6,725 nt of DNA. It comes from Sulfurimonadaceae bacterium (GTDB lineage: Bacteria > Campylobacterota > Campylobacteria > Campylobacterales > Sulfurimonadaceae). Under the pieces are notes generated by a model. That model was not told the DNA's origin and searched no databases. It saw nothing but the letters and a program-made list of their open reading frames with translations. The stretch spans positions 1-6,725 of the forward strand of contig JAQUCZ010000058.1 of the NCBI GenBank assembly GCA_028685945.1, given 5' to 3'. Position numbers and translations under genes: made by a program. This document shows, in pieces, positions 1 to 6,423 of the stretch (position 1 is its first letter; each line of letters begins with the position of its first letter).

Positions 1-2072
1 GCTAACTGCTGTACGCTTGAGGGGGATTCTTTTTTTGTCGCTTTGGAAACTTTGTCGACAAACTCCTCCATCAGTTTTTGGTTGTTGATCGCTTTTGCAT
101 CGCCTGCGGCTACTTTGACGTAATTGCCGTCGCTGTGGAGCTCGTGGGAGAGGGTGTTGTCGCCCACTTGGAGTTTAAGGATCTGAATGATTTTCTCTTT
201 TGCCGCTTCGTTTTTGATGGTGGTAAGCAGCTCGATACGGCGCATTAAGTTTCTAGGCATCCAGTCGGCACTCGAGATATACACCTGTGAAGCGTCGTTT
301 TTAAAGTAAAACATCCTCGGGTGTTCAAGGTATTTCCCCACGATGGAGACGACGCGGATATTGTCACTCACCCCTTCGATGCCCGGTTTAAGGCAGCAGA
401 TGCCGCGCACGATCAGATCAACCTTTACCCCCGCTTGGCTTGCTTGGTAGAGCGCTTTTATCACGTCGTCGTCTACAAGGGAGTTCATTTTGGCGATGAT
501 CTGCCCGTCCGTTTTTTTGCGCGCTTCGTTTTGGATAAGCGAGAGAATTTTAGGCTTAATCTGTGCGGGCGCCATATAAAGCTCGTTGAGTTTCCCTTTT
601 TTGCTAAATCCCGTGAGGAAGTGAAAAAAACGGGTAAGATCGTTGGTGATCTCGTCGGTGCTCGTCATATAGCTTACGTCGGTATAAATCTTCGCCGTCG
701 ATGGGTTGTAGTTCCCCGTGCCGATATGGGCGTACTGTTTGAGTTTGCCCCCCGTTCTGCGGGTGACCAAAGTCGCCTTGGCATGTACCTTAAACCCTTT
801 AATACCGTAGATAACATGTGCTCCCGCTTTTTCAAGCGCTTTTGCCCAGATGAGGTTGTTCTCTTCGTCAAAGCGCGCTTTGAGCTCTACCATAACGGTG
901 ACTTGTTTGCCCGATTCGCTGGCACTCATAAGCGCTTTTACGATCGGTGAGTCGGTTCCCGAGCGGTAAAGGGTCATTTTGATCGAGACGACGTCGGGGT
1001 CTTTTGCTGCGGTTTGGATCAGCTTGACGACGGGCTCGAAACTTTCGTAGGGGTGGTACAAAAGCAAATCTTGCTTATCGAGCGTGGTAAAAATACTCTC
1101 GTTGCTATCGAGCGGCGGGAGGTTTTTTGGCTGAAACGGCGGCAGCAAAAGGTGCGCAAAATTTTTGTTTCCCACGATCTGCCAGAGGCTTGAGAGGTTC
1201 AAAAACGTATGGTAGGTGTAGATGTCGTCTTTGTAAACGTTGATATGGCGGTTAAAAAAGTTGATAAGCTCTTCGTCGGTATTCGCACCCACTTCCAAGC
1301 GCACCATCTCCCCTTTGCGGCGCAGTTTGAGCCCCTCTTCGAGGATCTCCATAAAATCGTCGGCTTCCTCCTCTTCGATGGCGATATCGGCATTTCTCGT
1401 AACGCGGAACGAAGCGTATTTGATAAGAGAGTAACCGGGGAAAAGATTGGTGATATGTTTCTCGACCACGCTCTCAATTGGGACGTAGATACGCTGGTCG
1501 AGTTCTACGAAACGGCTTAGCACCCTCGGAACGCGCACGATCCCAAAACGCTCGATGCTCGGATCGTCGTTGTCGCTGAGTTTGACGATAAGCCCGAAGC
1601 TGAGGTTGTTGAGGTGGGGAAACGGGTGGGTCGCATCGATGGCGATCGGAATGATGAGGGGGTAGATATTTTCGTTGAAATAGCGTCTGAGTTTCACTTT
1701 GTCGCTTTGGGAAACCTGATCGTAGGTTTTGATGCTGATCCCCTCGCTCTCAAGCTTTTGCAAGATGCCGCCCATGCAGTGTTCTACCACCTGAAGCTCT
1801 TGGTGCAGGTAGGTTCTGATCTCTCTAAGCTGTTGAAGCGGCGTGAGTTTGTCCGCACCTGAAACGATAATCCCCGCGGTGAAAAGTTTTTTAAGCCCCG
1901 CTATACGGATCATGTAAAATTCGTCTAGGTTGGTACCGTAGATAGCAAGGAATTTGAGGCGCTCCAACAGCGGCAGCGATTCGTCTTGTGCTTGTTTGAG
2001 AACCCTCGTGTTAAATTGAAGCCATGAGAGTTCACGGTTGATATAAAAGTCCGGATTTTTTAGGTTGATCAT
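1..2072 (-). CDS. ppk: Polyphosphate kinase 1, 3' end beyond the window
   Basis: Ppk1 reversibly transfers the terminal phosphate of ATP to a growing polyphosphate chain through a phosphohistidine intermediate. The reading frame is open for 690 codons to the left edge. E. coli Ppk is 688 residues, so only a short tail should be missing. The N-terminal region has the family pattern NRELSWLQFN (residues 12-21) and GTNLDEF (46-52), whose N48 matches the ATP-contacting Asn45 of E. coli. R370 (in TLYR) and R400 (in KARF) match the metal-site Arg375 and Arg405. H430 in VHAK matches the phosphorylated His435, and H584 in LEHPRM matches His592. YAHIGTGNYNP and SSADWMPRN follow these histidines as expected. 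The start is fixed: an in-frame TGA lies at 2088-2090, no other start codon intervenes, and a GAAGGGG ribosome site sits 10 bases upstream. It follows lnt by 51 bases and has its own -10 box. Residue correspondences are from memory of the family. Confidence 0.97.
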   Translation of the reverse strand, partial: MINLKNPDFYINRELSWLQFNTRVLKQAQDESLPLLERLKFLAIYGTNLDEFYMIRIAGLKKLFTAGIIVSGADKLTPLQQLREIRTYLHQELQVVEHCMGGILQKLESEGISIKTYDQVSQSDKVKLRRYFNENIYPLIIPIAIDATHPFPHLNNLSFGLIVKLSDNDDPSIERFGIVRVPRVLSRFVELDQRIYVPIESVVEKHITNLFPGYSLIKYASFRVTRNADIAIEEEEADDFMEILEEGLKLRRKGEMVRLEVGANTDEELINFFNRHINVYKDDIYTYHTFLNLSSLWQIVGNKNFAHLLLPPFQPKNLPPLDSNESIFTTLDKQDLLLYHPYESFEPVVKLIQTAAKDPDVVSIKMTLYRSGTDSPIVKALMSASESGKQVTVMVELKARFDEENNLIWAKALEKAGAHVIYGIKGFKVHAKATLVTRRTGGKLKQYAHIGTGNYNPSTAKIYTDVSYMTSTDEITNDLTRFFHFLTGFSKKGKLNELYMAPAQIKPKILSLIQNEARKKTDGQIIAKMNSLVDDDVIKALYQASQAGVKVDLIVRGICCLKPGIEGVSDNIRVVSIVGKYLEHPRMFYFKNDASQVYISSADWMPRNLMRRIELLTTIKNEAAKEKIIQILKLQVGDNTLSHELHSDGNYVKVAAGDAKAINNQKLMEEFVDKVSKATKKESPSSVQQL
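779..787 (-). repeat. Iterated 9-mer TACATGCCA, copy 1 (in ppk)
   Basis: An exact copy on the ppk coding strand. It covers parts of the codons for V429, H430, A431 and K432, and so includes the whole codon of the phosphorylated histidine. It is read in the phase xTA CAT GCC A. Confidence 0.8.
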
Positions 2073-2082
2073 ATAAAAAATA

Positions 2083-2089
2083 CCCCTTC
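2083..2089 (-). promoter_or_regulatory. Ribosome binding site of ppk
   Basis: On the minus strand this reads GAAGGGG, ending 10 bases before the ATG at 2072. It overlaps the in-frame stop at 2088-2090, which confirms that translation starts downstream of it. Confidence 0.75.
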
Positions 2090-2106
2090 AATGCAAAAAT
2101 TACGTC

Positions 2107-2112
2107 ATTATA
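2107..2112 (-). promoter_or_regulatory. Candidate -10 box of ppk
   Basis: A perfect TATAAT on the minus strand lies in the 51-base gap between lnt and ppk. Transcription would start near 2100, giving a leader of about 28 bases that contains the ribosome site. There is no clear -35; that region falls inside the end of lnt. Campylobacterota sigma-70 promoters often lack a conserved -35, so this is plausible but unproven. Read-through from lnt could also supply ppk. Confidence 0.5.
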
Positions 2113-2123
2113 TCCAAAAGAGA

Positions 2124-3362
2124 TTACTTCACTACGCCGCTGCCGCGAAAGTTTGCGCTGTGGTAGATAACCGCACCGTTTTTACGCGCGTAATAGCGCA
2201 TCAGCAGATTTTGCAGCGTCGGTTCGATCGAGGGGGCAAACCACGCGTTGTTGCTGATGGCGATCACGTAGCGCACGTCCCCTTCGTAGATCTCTTGGCA
2301 TGTAGCTTCGTAGCAGATAGCATTGCGAAATTTTACCCCTTTGAGGGTGAAGTCGGTCGGCTTTTCGGCGATGCTAAAATCGGCTTGCCCTGCAAAAAAG
2401 ATATCGTTGATAAAATCTTGGGCGAATTTGGGGAGGGGAATATACTCCCCAAAGGGAACGAGCACCATTTTTTTGGCTACCGTTACGTTCCCCTCTTCAA
2501 AAATATACGAAACGTTGTAGTTTTGCGCATCTTCTCTTAAAAGTGCCCCGACGACGATGGAGATTTCGTAGGAAAACTCCTCTAGCTGTTCGATCAAGAT
2601 GGGGTTTTTGTTAAGAAACAAAGGAAAAACCGATTCGGGTAAAACGACGACGTCGTAGCCCTCGTTGCTTGCTTGTTCGATCTCTCTAAAGATCATAAAA
2701 ACGGTAGACTCCAAATTCTCGCGAAGCCATTTTTTTTCCTGTTTGACGTCGGTGGCTACGAGTTTGATCTTTAGCGGAGCCTCTTGGGGAATCGGAGTAG
2801 AGAATTGCAGGGCAAAAACCAAAAGCGTCAAAGGGAGTGCGCGAAGTTTTCTTGGCATGTACGCCATAAGTGCCAGCGAGGCAAGGACGATAAAAAGATG
2901 GTGTTTTTCTATGCCGATGTAGCTCTCTACAAAAAGAAGTTCTATCTGCATCCAATTAAAATCGAAAGGCTCGATGAAACTAAGTAAAAACAAAAGAAGC
3001 GCGCGTAGCCAGATACGCTCGCTCAGCGCCAAAATTCCGAAGAAAAGCATGTAGATAAACCCAAAAGCCAAGGTGATAAGCGGGGTGATAAACCCCATCC
3101 CCGTGTAAGCAAAACTGTAGCCGATCCAGTAAAACCACAAAAGCCCGATAAAAAATCCCGCAACAAGGATCGACTTCTTTGGCATGTACAGTAAAAGCGC
3201 GAGCGCAGAGAGACCAAAAAGGGTATGCAGAAGTTTTACGCCGATGGCGTAGTGCTCCATATAAAGAAACGCACTAAAAAGCAGCGCCGTCGCCGCGCCC
3301 CATGCCACGTGGAAAAGAAAAGGTTTGTTTTGTGTTTGAAAATCGAAAATTTTTTGCATCAT
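2124..3362 (-). CDS. lnt: Apolipoprotein N-acyltransferase (short form)
   Basis: Lnt is an inner-membrane enzyme that transfers a fatty acid from phospholipid to the N-terminal cysteine of apolipoproteins, the last step of lipoprotein maturation. The 412-residue product has a strongly hydrophobic N-terminal half (segments near 15-33, 44-59, 64-82, 90-112, 119-130, 155-168 and 174-188), then a nitrilase-fold domain from about 197. The triad is visible: E243 in LPESVFP, K298 before LVPFGEY, and C350 in AICYE. The downstream SNNAWF motif (370-375) is also typical. The protein stops at residue 412, well short of the roughly 512 of E. coli, so the last part of the nitrilase fold and the final membrane helix are missing. 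Short Lnt proteins are, as I recall, usual in this phylum. Start codons are ATG ATG at 3362 and 3359, with no Shine-Dalgarno upstream and an in-frame TAA at 3396-3398. It is divergent from yajC. Confidence 0.93.
   Translation of the reverse strand: MMQKIFDFQTQNKPFLFHVAWGAATALLFSAFLYMEHYAIGVKLLHTLFGLSALALLLYMPKKSILVAGFFIGLLWFYWIGYSFAYTGMGFITPLITLAFGFIYMLFFGILALSERIWLRALLLFLLSFIEPFDFNWMQIELLFVESYIGIEKHHLFIVLASLALMAYMPRKLRALPLTLLVFALQFSTPIPQEAPLKIKLVATDVKQEKKWLRENLESTVFMIFREIEQASNEGYDVVVLPESVFPLFLNKNPILIEQLEEFSYEISIVVGALLREDAQNYNVSYIFEEGNVTVAKKMVLVPFGEYIPLPKFAQDFINDIFFAGQADFSIAEKPTDFTLKGVKFRNAICYEATCQEIYEGDVRYVIAISNNAWFAPSIEPTLQNLLMRYYARKNGAVIYHSANFRGSGVVK
2296..2304 (-). repeat. Iterated 9-mer TACATGCCA, copy 2 (in lnt)
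   Basis: An exact copy on the lnt coding strand, read as parts of A353, T354, C355 and Q356, a different codon phase from the other copies. It lies just after the catalytic cysteine motif. Confidence 0.8.
2853..2861 (-). repeat. Iterated 9-mer TACATGCCA, copy 3 (in lnt)
   Basis: An exact copy on the lnt coding strand, read as Y168-M169-P170 at the end of a hydrophobic segment. The flanking bases (CTTGGCATGTAC on the plus strand) also match copy 1. Confidence 0.8.
3180..3188 (-). repeat. Iterated 9-mer TACATGCCA, copy 4 (in lnt)
   Basis: An exact copy on the lnt coding strand, read as Y59-M60-P61, the same phase as copy 3. A weaker relative with 2 mismatches lies at 3045-3053 in the same gene. 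Confidence 0.8.
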
Positions 3363-3368
3363 GACGGG

Positions 3369-3376
3369 ATTATACA
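3369..3376 (-). promoter_or_regulatory. Candidate extended -10 box of lnt
   Basis: The minus strand reads TGTATAAT, the same core as the promoters of yajC and of the gene at 6424. Only six bases (CCCGTC) separate it from the lnt ATG, so transcription would begin at or next to the start codon. Without a better upstream promoter this predicts a leaderless lnt mRNA. No -35 is evident. Confidence 0.5.
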
Positions 3377-3434
3377 GAAAAAAGATGTATCGGCGTTAAA
3401 TAGTCTTATGCGGTGGAAATAAGGCTATTTTAGG

Positions 3435-3474
3435 CGCTTATTAATTTAGTTCTTGTATAATCGCCGCAATTTTA
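3435..3474 (+). promoter_or_regulatory. Promoter of yajC-secD-secF
   Basis: TATAAT at 3456-3461, preceded by TTG, forms the -10 box, with transcription expected to start near 3468. CGCTTATTAA lies upstream at 3435-3444, too close to the -10 to be a normal -35. The whole block matches the promoter at 6368-6407 in about 34 of 40 positions with identical spacing. It drives transcription away from lnt. Confidence 0.7.
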
Positions 3475-3480
3475 TTTTTC

Positions 3481-3486
3481 AAGGAA
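3481..3486 (+). promoter_or_regulatory. Ribosome binding site of yajC
   Basis: AAGGAA lies 8 bases before the ATG at 3495. It settles the start of yajC: the only longer in-frame option, a TTG at 3453, falls at the -10 box and would precede the transcription start. Confidence 0.85.
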
Positions 3487-3494
3487 CCTTAAGT

Positions 3495-3761
3495 ATGGAA
3501 CTTATCAGTCAATTATTACCGTTTGTGTTTTTGATCGCAATTATGTATTTTGTGATTATTCGCCCGCAGCAACAAGAAGCAAAAAGATTGCAAGCGATGC
3601 GCGATGAGCTTAAAAAAGGGGATAAAGTAGTAACCAACGGCGGATTTATCGTTACCGTCAACAAAGTCGAAGAGGGCTTTTTAAGCGTGAAAATGAACGA
3701 TGACGTAATCGTGAAAATTACGAAAGATTCCGTTGCCAGAAAGTACGAGGATGAAGCTTAA
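3495..3761 (+). CDS. yajC: Sec translocon accessory subunit YajC
   Basis: YajC is a small single-span inner-membrane protein that associates with SecD and SecF around the SecYEG channel; it is usually dispensable and its exact role is unsettled. The 88-residue product has one membrane helix at about residues 5-22, followed by the family signature IIRPQQQEAKR (21-31) and a small cytoplasmic domain containing KKGDKVVTNGGF (40-51). Length and motif order are typical. The ATG at 3495 is chosen because of the AAGGAA ribosome site and its position downstream of the promoter. It is the first gene of a three-gene unit, and its last 11 bases overlap the start of secD, which suggests translational coupling. 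Confidence 0.96.
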   Translation: MELISQLLPFVFLIAIMYFVIIRPQQQEAKRLQAMRDELKKGDKVVTNGGFIVTVNKVEEGFLSVKMNDDVIVKITKDSVARKYEDEA

Positions 3762-5316
3762 TTACCGCATAGCAATTTTTGCGGCGGCAATCGTTTTCGG
3801 ACTTTTCTTTTCACTTCCTTCTCTATTACAAACGCAAGAGGGGAAAAAAGTCAACCTAGGGCTTGACCTCCAAGGGGGGTTGCATATGCTTTTAGGGGTA
3901 AAAACCGATGAAGCCGTAATCTCCCGCATGAAGTCCATCGCCGCAAGCATCAAACACTACACCCAGAAAAAAGATATCCTCATCGACGAACTTGCCGCAC
4001 ATGAAGAGAATGTTACCTTTACGGTACTCGATAGCGATGAGATCGCAGGTATTAAGAACTATCTTGCCGAGATGAGCGGTGTGGTCGTGAGCGTAGAGGG
4101 GGAGAGACTTATCCTCACCCTCACTCCTGAAGAGGTGCAAAGAACCAAAGAACTCTCCGTAGCCCAAGCGATCGAGACGATCCGCAACAGGCTTGACCAG
4201 TTCGGGCTTTCCGAGCCGGTCGTAGCGCGCCAAGGGGAGGAGAAGATTCTCGTGCAATTGGCGGGTATTAAAACACTTGAAGAGGAGCAGCGTGCACGCG
4301 AGCTTATCTCAAGAGCGGCGAAACTCGAACTGATGGCGGTGGATGAGGAGCGCAACGCCCGCGTACATGCCATGACCCACGCCGATGCGGCAAGTTACGG
4401 CGACGTGATTTTAAGCGATGCAAACAATCCGCAGCTTCTTTATCTTGTCAAAGAGATCCCTATTTTAGACGGGGGGATGCTCACCGATGCACAGGTGGGG
4501 TTTGACCAAAACAACCGCCCCGTGATCAATTTCTCTCTCAATGCAGAGGGTGCCGAACTTTTCGGAGATTTTACGGGTCGCAACGTCGGCAAACGCCTTG
4601 CAATCGTGCTTGACGGTAAAGTCTATTCCGCGCCAAACATTAACGAGCGTATCGGGGGCGGAAGCGGGCAGATTTCCGGAAATTACAGCGTTTTAGAAGC
4701 CAAAGATTTGGCGATTGCACTCCGTTCGGGCGCGCTTTTGGCACCGATCGAGCTGCTTGAGAAACGCTCCGTAGGTCCAAGCTTGGGTGCCGATTCGATC
4801 CAAGCGAGTATGGTGGCGCTTATAGGCGGGTTTGTCGCGGTTATCCTCTTTATGATGGTGTACTACAAAATGGCGGGGGTGATCGCCAATATCGCGCTGA
4901 TTGCCAACCTGCTCATCATTTTGGCGGTAATGAGTCTCTTCGGTGCGACTCTTACGCTTCCCGGAATGGCGGGGATCGTTTTAACCGTCGGTATGGCGGT
5001 GGATGCCAACGTCATTATCTCCGAGCGTATCCGCGAGCTTTTGCGCGAGGGGGTTTCTATCCATAAAGCGATCGAAGACGGGTATGCAAACGCGATGCGT
5101 GCGATTTTGGATGCCAACATCACTACGTTGATCGCTGCGGTAGTTCTCTACGTCTACGGAACGGGGGCTATCAAAGGGTTTGCGGTGACGATCAGTATCG
5201 GTATTTTGGCTTCGATGCTTACGGCGATACTCGGTACGCACGGTATCTATCAGATGCTAGAGTCGAAGATAGCAAAAAGTAAAAACAAAAAATTTTGGTT
5301 TGGGATAAAGGGGTAA
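3751..5316 (+). CDS. secD: Protein translocase subunit SecD
   Basis: SecD pairs with SecF in the inner membrane and uses the proton gradient to pull exported proteins out of the SecYEG channel. The 521-residue product has a first membrane helix at about 6-24, the D1 signature LDLQGGLHMLLGV (38-50), and a periplasmic region with AIETIRNRLDQFGLSEP (140-156) and the GKVYSAPNINE segment (289-299). Five further helices follow near 352-372, 377-398, 404-424, 449-469 and 474-496. GMAVDANVIISERIRE carries D418, equivalent to the essential proton-pathway Asp519 of E. coli. The protein is shorter than the 615 residues of E. coli because of a reduced periplasmic region. I chose ATG 3751, giving the usual N-terminus MKLNYR; a TTG at 3733 is a weaker alternative. 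GAGG abuts this ATG directly, so initiation probably relies on coupling to yajC. Confidence 0.97.
   Translation: MKLNYRIAIFAAAIVFGLFFSLPSLLQTQEGKKVNLGLDLQGGLHMLLGVKTDEAVISRMKSIAASIKHYTQKKDILIDELAAHEENVTFTVLDSDEIAGIKNYLAEMSGVVVSVEGERLILTLTPEEVQRTKELSVAQAIETIRNRLDQFGLSEPVVARQGEEKILVQLAGIKTLEEEQRARELISRAAKLELMAVDEERNARVHAMTHADAASYGDVILSDANNPQLLYLVKEIPILDGGMLTDAQVGFDQNNRPVINFSLNAEGAELFGDFTGRNVGKRLAIVLDGKVYSAPNINERIGGGSGQISGNYSVLEAKDLAIALRSGALLAPIELLEKRSVGPSLGADSIQASMVALIGGFVAVILFMMVYYKMAGVIANIALIANLLIILAVMSLFGATLTLPGMAGIVLTVGMAVDANVIISERIRELLREGVSIHKAIEDGYANAMRAILDANITTLIAAVVLYVYGTGAIKGFAVTISIGILASMLTAILGTHGIYQMLESKIAKSKNKKFWFGIKG
4364..4372 (+). repeat. Iterated 9-mer TACATGCCA, copy 5 (in secD)
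   Basis: An exact copy on the secD coding strand, read across V205-H206-A207-M208 in a poorly conserved part of the periplasmic region. It extends to TACATGCCAT, identical to the right arm of the hairpin after secF. Confidence 0.8.
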
Positions 5317-5319
5317 GTA

Positions 5320-6291
5320 ATGGAGTTTTTTAGATATACCAAAACCTACCGTTTTATGGGCAAATCGAAGTTTGCTATGGTGCTCTCCGTCGTGATGGTG
5401 CTTGGTTCTTTCTTGCTTTTGGCAACCAAAGGGCTTAACTACGGGATCGACTTTGCGGGCGGAACGATCGTTCAGGTCAAATACGCGGGGGAAGCGCCGA
5501 TCGATGCGATGCGCGAAAAGCTCAAAGGGAACCCTTTATTCGAGGGCTCTTCCATTAGCGAGTTCGGTTCGAGCGATGAGGTGGTGATCCGTATGAAAAC
5601 CACCACCTCCGACGTCGTGGTCGACGTGGGGGACGTGACACATGCCACGCTTGCGGGCACGGGTGATTTTGAGATTCGCCGCGTCGATATCGTCGGACCA
5701 AAAGTGGGAGGCGAACTGCGCGAGCAGGGGCTAATGTCGCTTATTTTGGCGGTGATCGGTATTTTGATCTACGTCGCATTTCGATTTGAGTGGCGTTTTG
5801 CGGTCGCTTCGGTATTTGCTCTCGTGCATGACGTCTCGATCGCTTTGGGTGCGCTTGCATTGGCGCAGATCGACGTTAATCTCGATGTTTTGGCGGCACT
5901 TTTAACCATCTTGGGGTACTCGCTCAACGATACTATTATCGTTTTTGATCGTATCCGTGAGAGCGTAGTCGATTCTAAAAACACCGAACTTAGCGAAACG
6001 ATCGACGATTCGGTTACAAAAACCCTCTCAAGAACCACGCTCACCTCGCTTACGACTTTGTTCGTGGTTTTCACCCTTTTTATGTTCGGAGGGGAGATTA
6101 TCCATCCGTTTGCCTTTACCCTTTTGGTGGGGATCGTCGTGGGAACCTACTCCTCGATCTTCGTTGCCGCACCTACCTTGGTGTGGTTCGGGTTTGACGT
6201 GAAAAACTACCATGCCAAACTTGCCGAAAAAGCAAGACGCGAAGCGGAAAAAGCAAAAATGCGCGCACAATACGAATCGGGGATTATGTAA
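5320..6291 (+). CDS. secF: Protein translocase subunit SecF
   Basis: SecF is the partner of SecD in the proton-driven export-assisting complex. The 323-residue product, a normal length, has a first helix at about 17-35, the signature YGIDFAGGT (41-49), a short periplasmic domain, then VDIVGPKVGGELREQG (122-137) leading into five helices near 137-155, 160-180, 186-208, 238-256 and 263-288. The conserved GYSLNDTIIVFDRIRE block (199-214) contains D204, the counterpart of the functionally important Asp213 of E. coli. The C-terminal tail is rich in Lys, Ala and Glu and probably cytoplasmic. ATG 5320 lies 3 bases after the secD stop, with an AAGGGG ribosome site at 5308-5313 inside the end of secD. 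The gene ends the yajC-secD-secF unit and is followed by a hairpin. Confidence 0.97.
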   Translation: MEFFRYTKTYRFMGKSKFAMVLSVVMVLGSFLLLATKGLNYGIDFAGGTIVQVKYAGEAPIDAMREKLKGNPLFEGSSISEFGSSDEVVIRMKTTTSDVVVDVGDVTHATLAGTGDFEIRRVDIVGPKVGGELREQGLMSLILAVIGILIYVAFRFEWRFAVASVFALVHDVSIALGALALAQIDVNLDVLAALLTILGYSLNDTIIVFDRIRESVVDSKNTELSETIDDSVTKTLSRTTLTSLTTLFVVFTLFMFGGEIIHPFAFTLLVGIVVGTYSSIFVAAPTLVWFGFDVKNYHAKLAEKARREAEKAKMRAQYESGIM

Positions 6292-6308
6292 GAATCTCCG
6301 AGTTTTCA

Positions 6309-6317
6309 TGGCATGTA
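6309..6317 (-). repeat. Iterated 9-mer TACATGCCA, copy 6 (left arm of hairpin)
   Basis: An exact copy in the noncoding gap after secF, forming the left arm of the perfect hairpin with copy 7. Confidence 0.85.
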
Positions 6318-6326
6318 GCTTTTTTT

Positions 6327-6335
6327 TACATGCCA
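6327..6335 (+). repeat. Iterated 9-mer TACATGCCA, copy 7 (right arm of hairpin)
   Basis: An exact copy in inverted orientation to copy 6, separated from it by a T-rich spacer of nine bases, the tenth base of each stem arm being outside the 9-mer. A single-mismatch relative, CACATGCCA, lies at 5639-5647 in secF. Confidence 0.85.
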
Positions 6336-6367
6336 TACCCTCAAAAAAACCTCCCTTTTTATTCAGT

Positions 6368-6407
6368 CGCTTATTAAGATAGTTTTTGTATAATCGCCCT
6401 AATTTTT
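6368..6407 (+). promoter_or_regulatory. Promoter of the membrane protein gene at 6424
   Basis: TATAAT at 6389-6394 is preceded by TTG, with transcription expected near 6401. CGCTTATTAA at 6368-6377 lies the same 19 bases ahead of the -10 as in the yajC promoter (measured from CTTATTAA), and TCGCC follows the -10 in both. This means the gene is at least partly transcribed independently of secDF. Confidence 0.7.
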
Positions 6408-6423
6408 ATGCTAAGGTGCAGAT

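Larger units (their letters stand above)
6308..6336 (+). terminator. Perfect hairpin after secF, possible terminator
   Basis: ATGGCATGTA at 6308-6317 pairs perfectly with TACATGCCAT at 6327-6336, a 10-bp stem around a T-rich 9-base loop. It lies 16 bases after the secF stop and before a new promoter, so a terminator role fits the context. It is not a textbook intrinsic terminator: the stem is low in G+C, the T run is inside the loop, and the next T run (6356-6360) begins 19 bases after the stem. Both arms are copies of the motif repeated through the window. Confidence 0.6.

Noticed and set aside
321..950. Open frame of about 209 codons on the plus strand opposite ppk
   Set aside because: It lies fully antisense to well-conserved ppk codons, has no family resemblance or ribosome site, and is the kind of shadow expected in GC-moderate coding DNA. 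The same holds for the frames at 1209-1520, 1614-1862 and 2091-2540.
2853..3188. YMP followed by basic residues, twice in Lnt, as a protein repeat
   Set aside because: Both come from the TACATGCCA word, which is read in other phases elsewhere; the surrounding residues do not otherwise align, so a protein repeat is the weaker explanation.
3418..3442. Inverted repeat AATAAG...CTTATT in the lnt-yajC gap
   Set aside because: Only 6 bp with a 13-base spacer, in AT-rich sequence; the right half is already explained by the shared promoter block and the left half is absent at the second promoter.
3453..3494. Longer YajC starting at TTG 3453
   Set aside because: This codon overlaps the -10 region and would be upstream of the transcription start; ATG 3495 has an ideal ribosome site and gives the normal N-terminus.
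3733..3750. Longer SecD starting at TTG 3733
   Set aside because: It adds six residues not typical of SecD, and ATG 3751 gives the usual basic N-terminus with an overlap suited to coupling.
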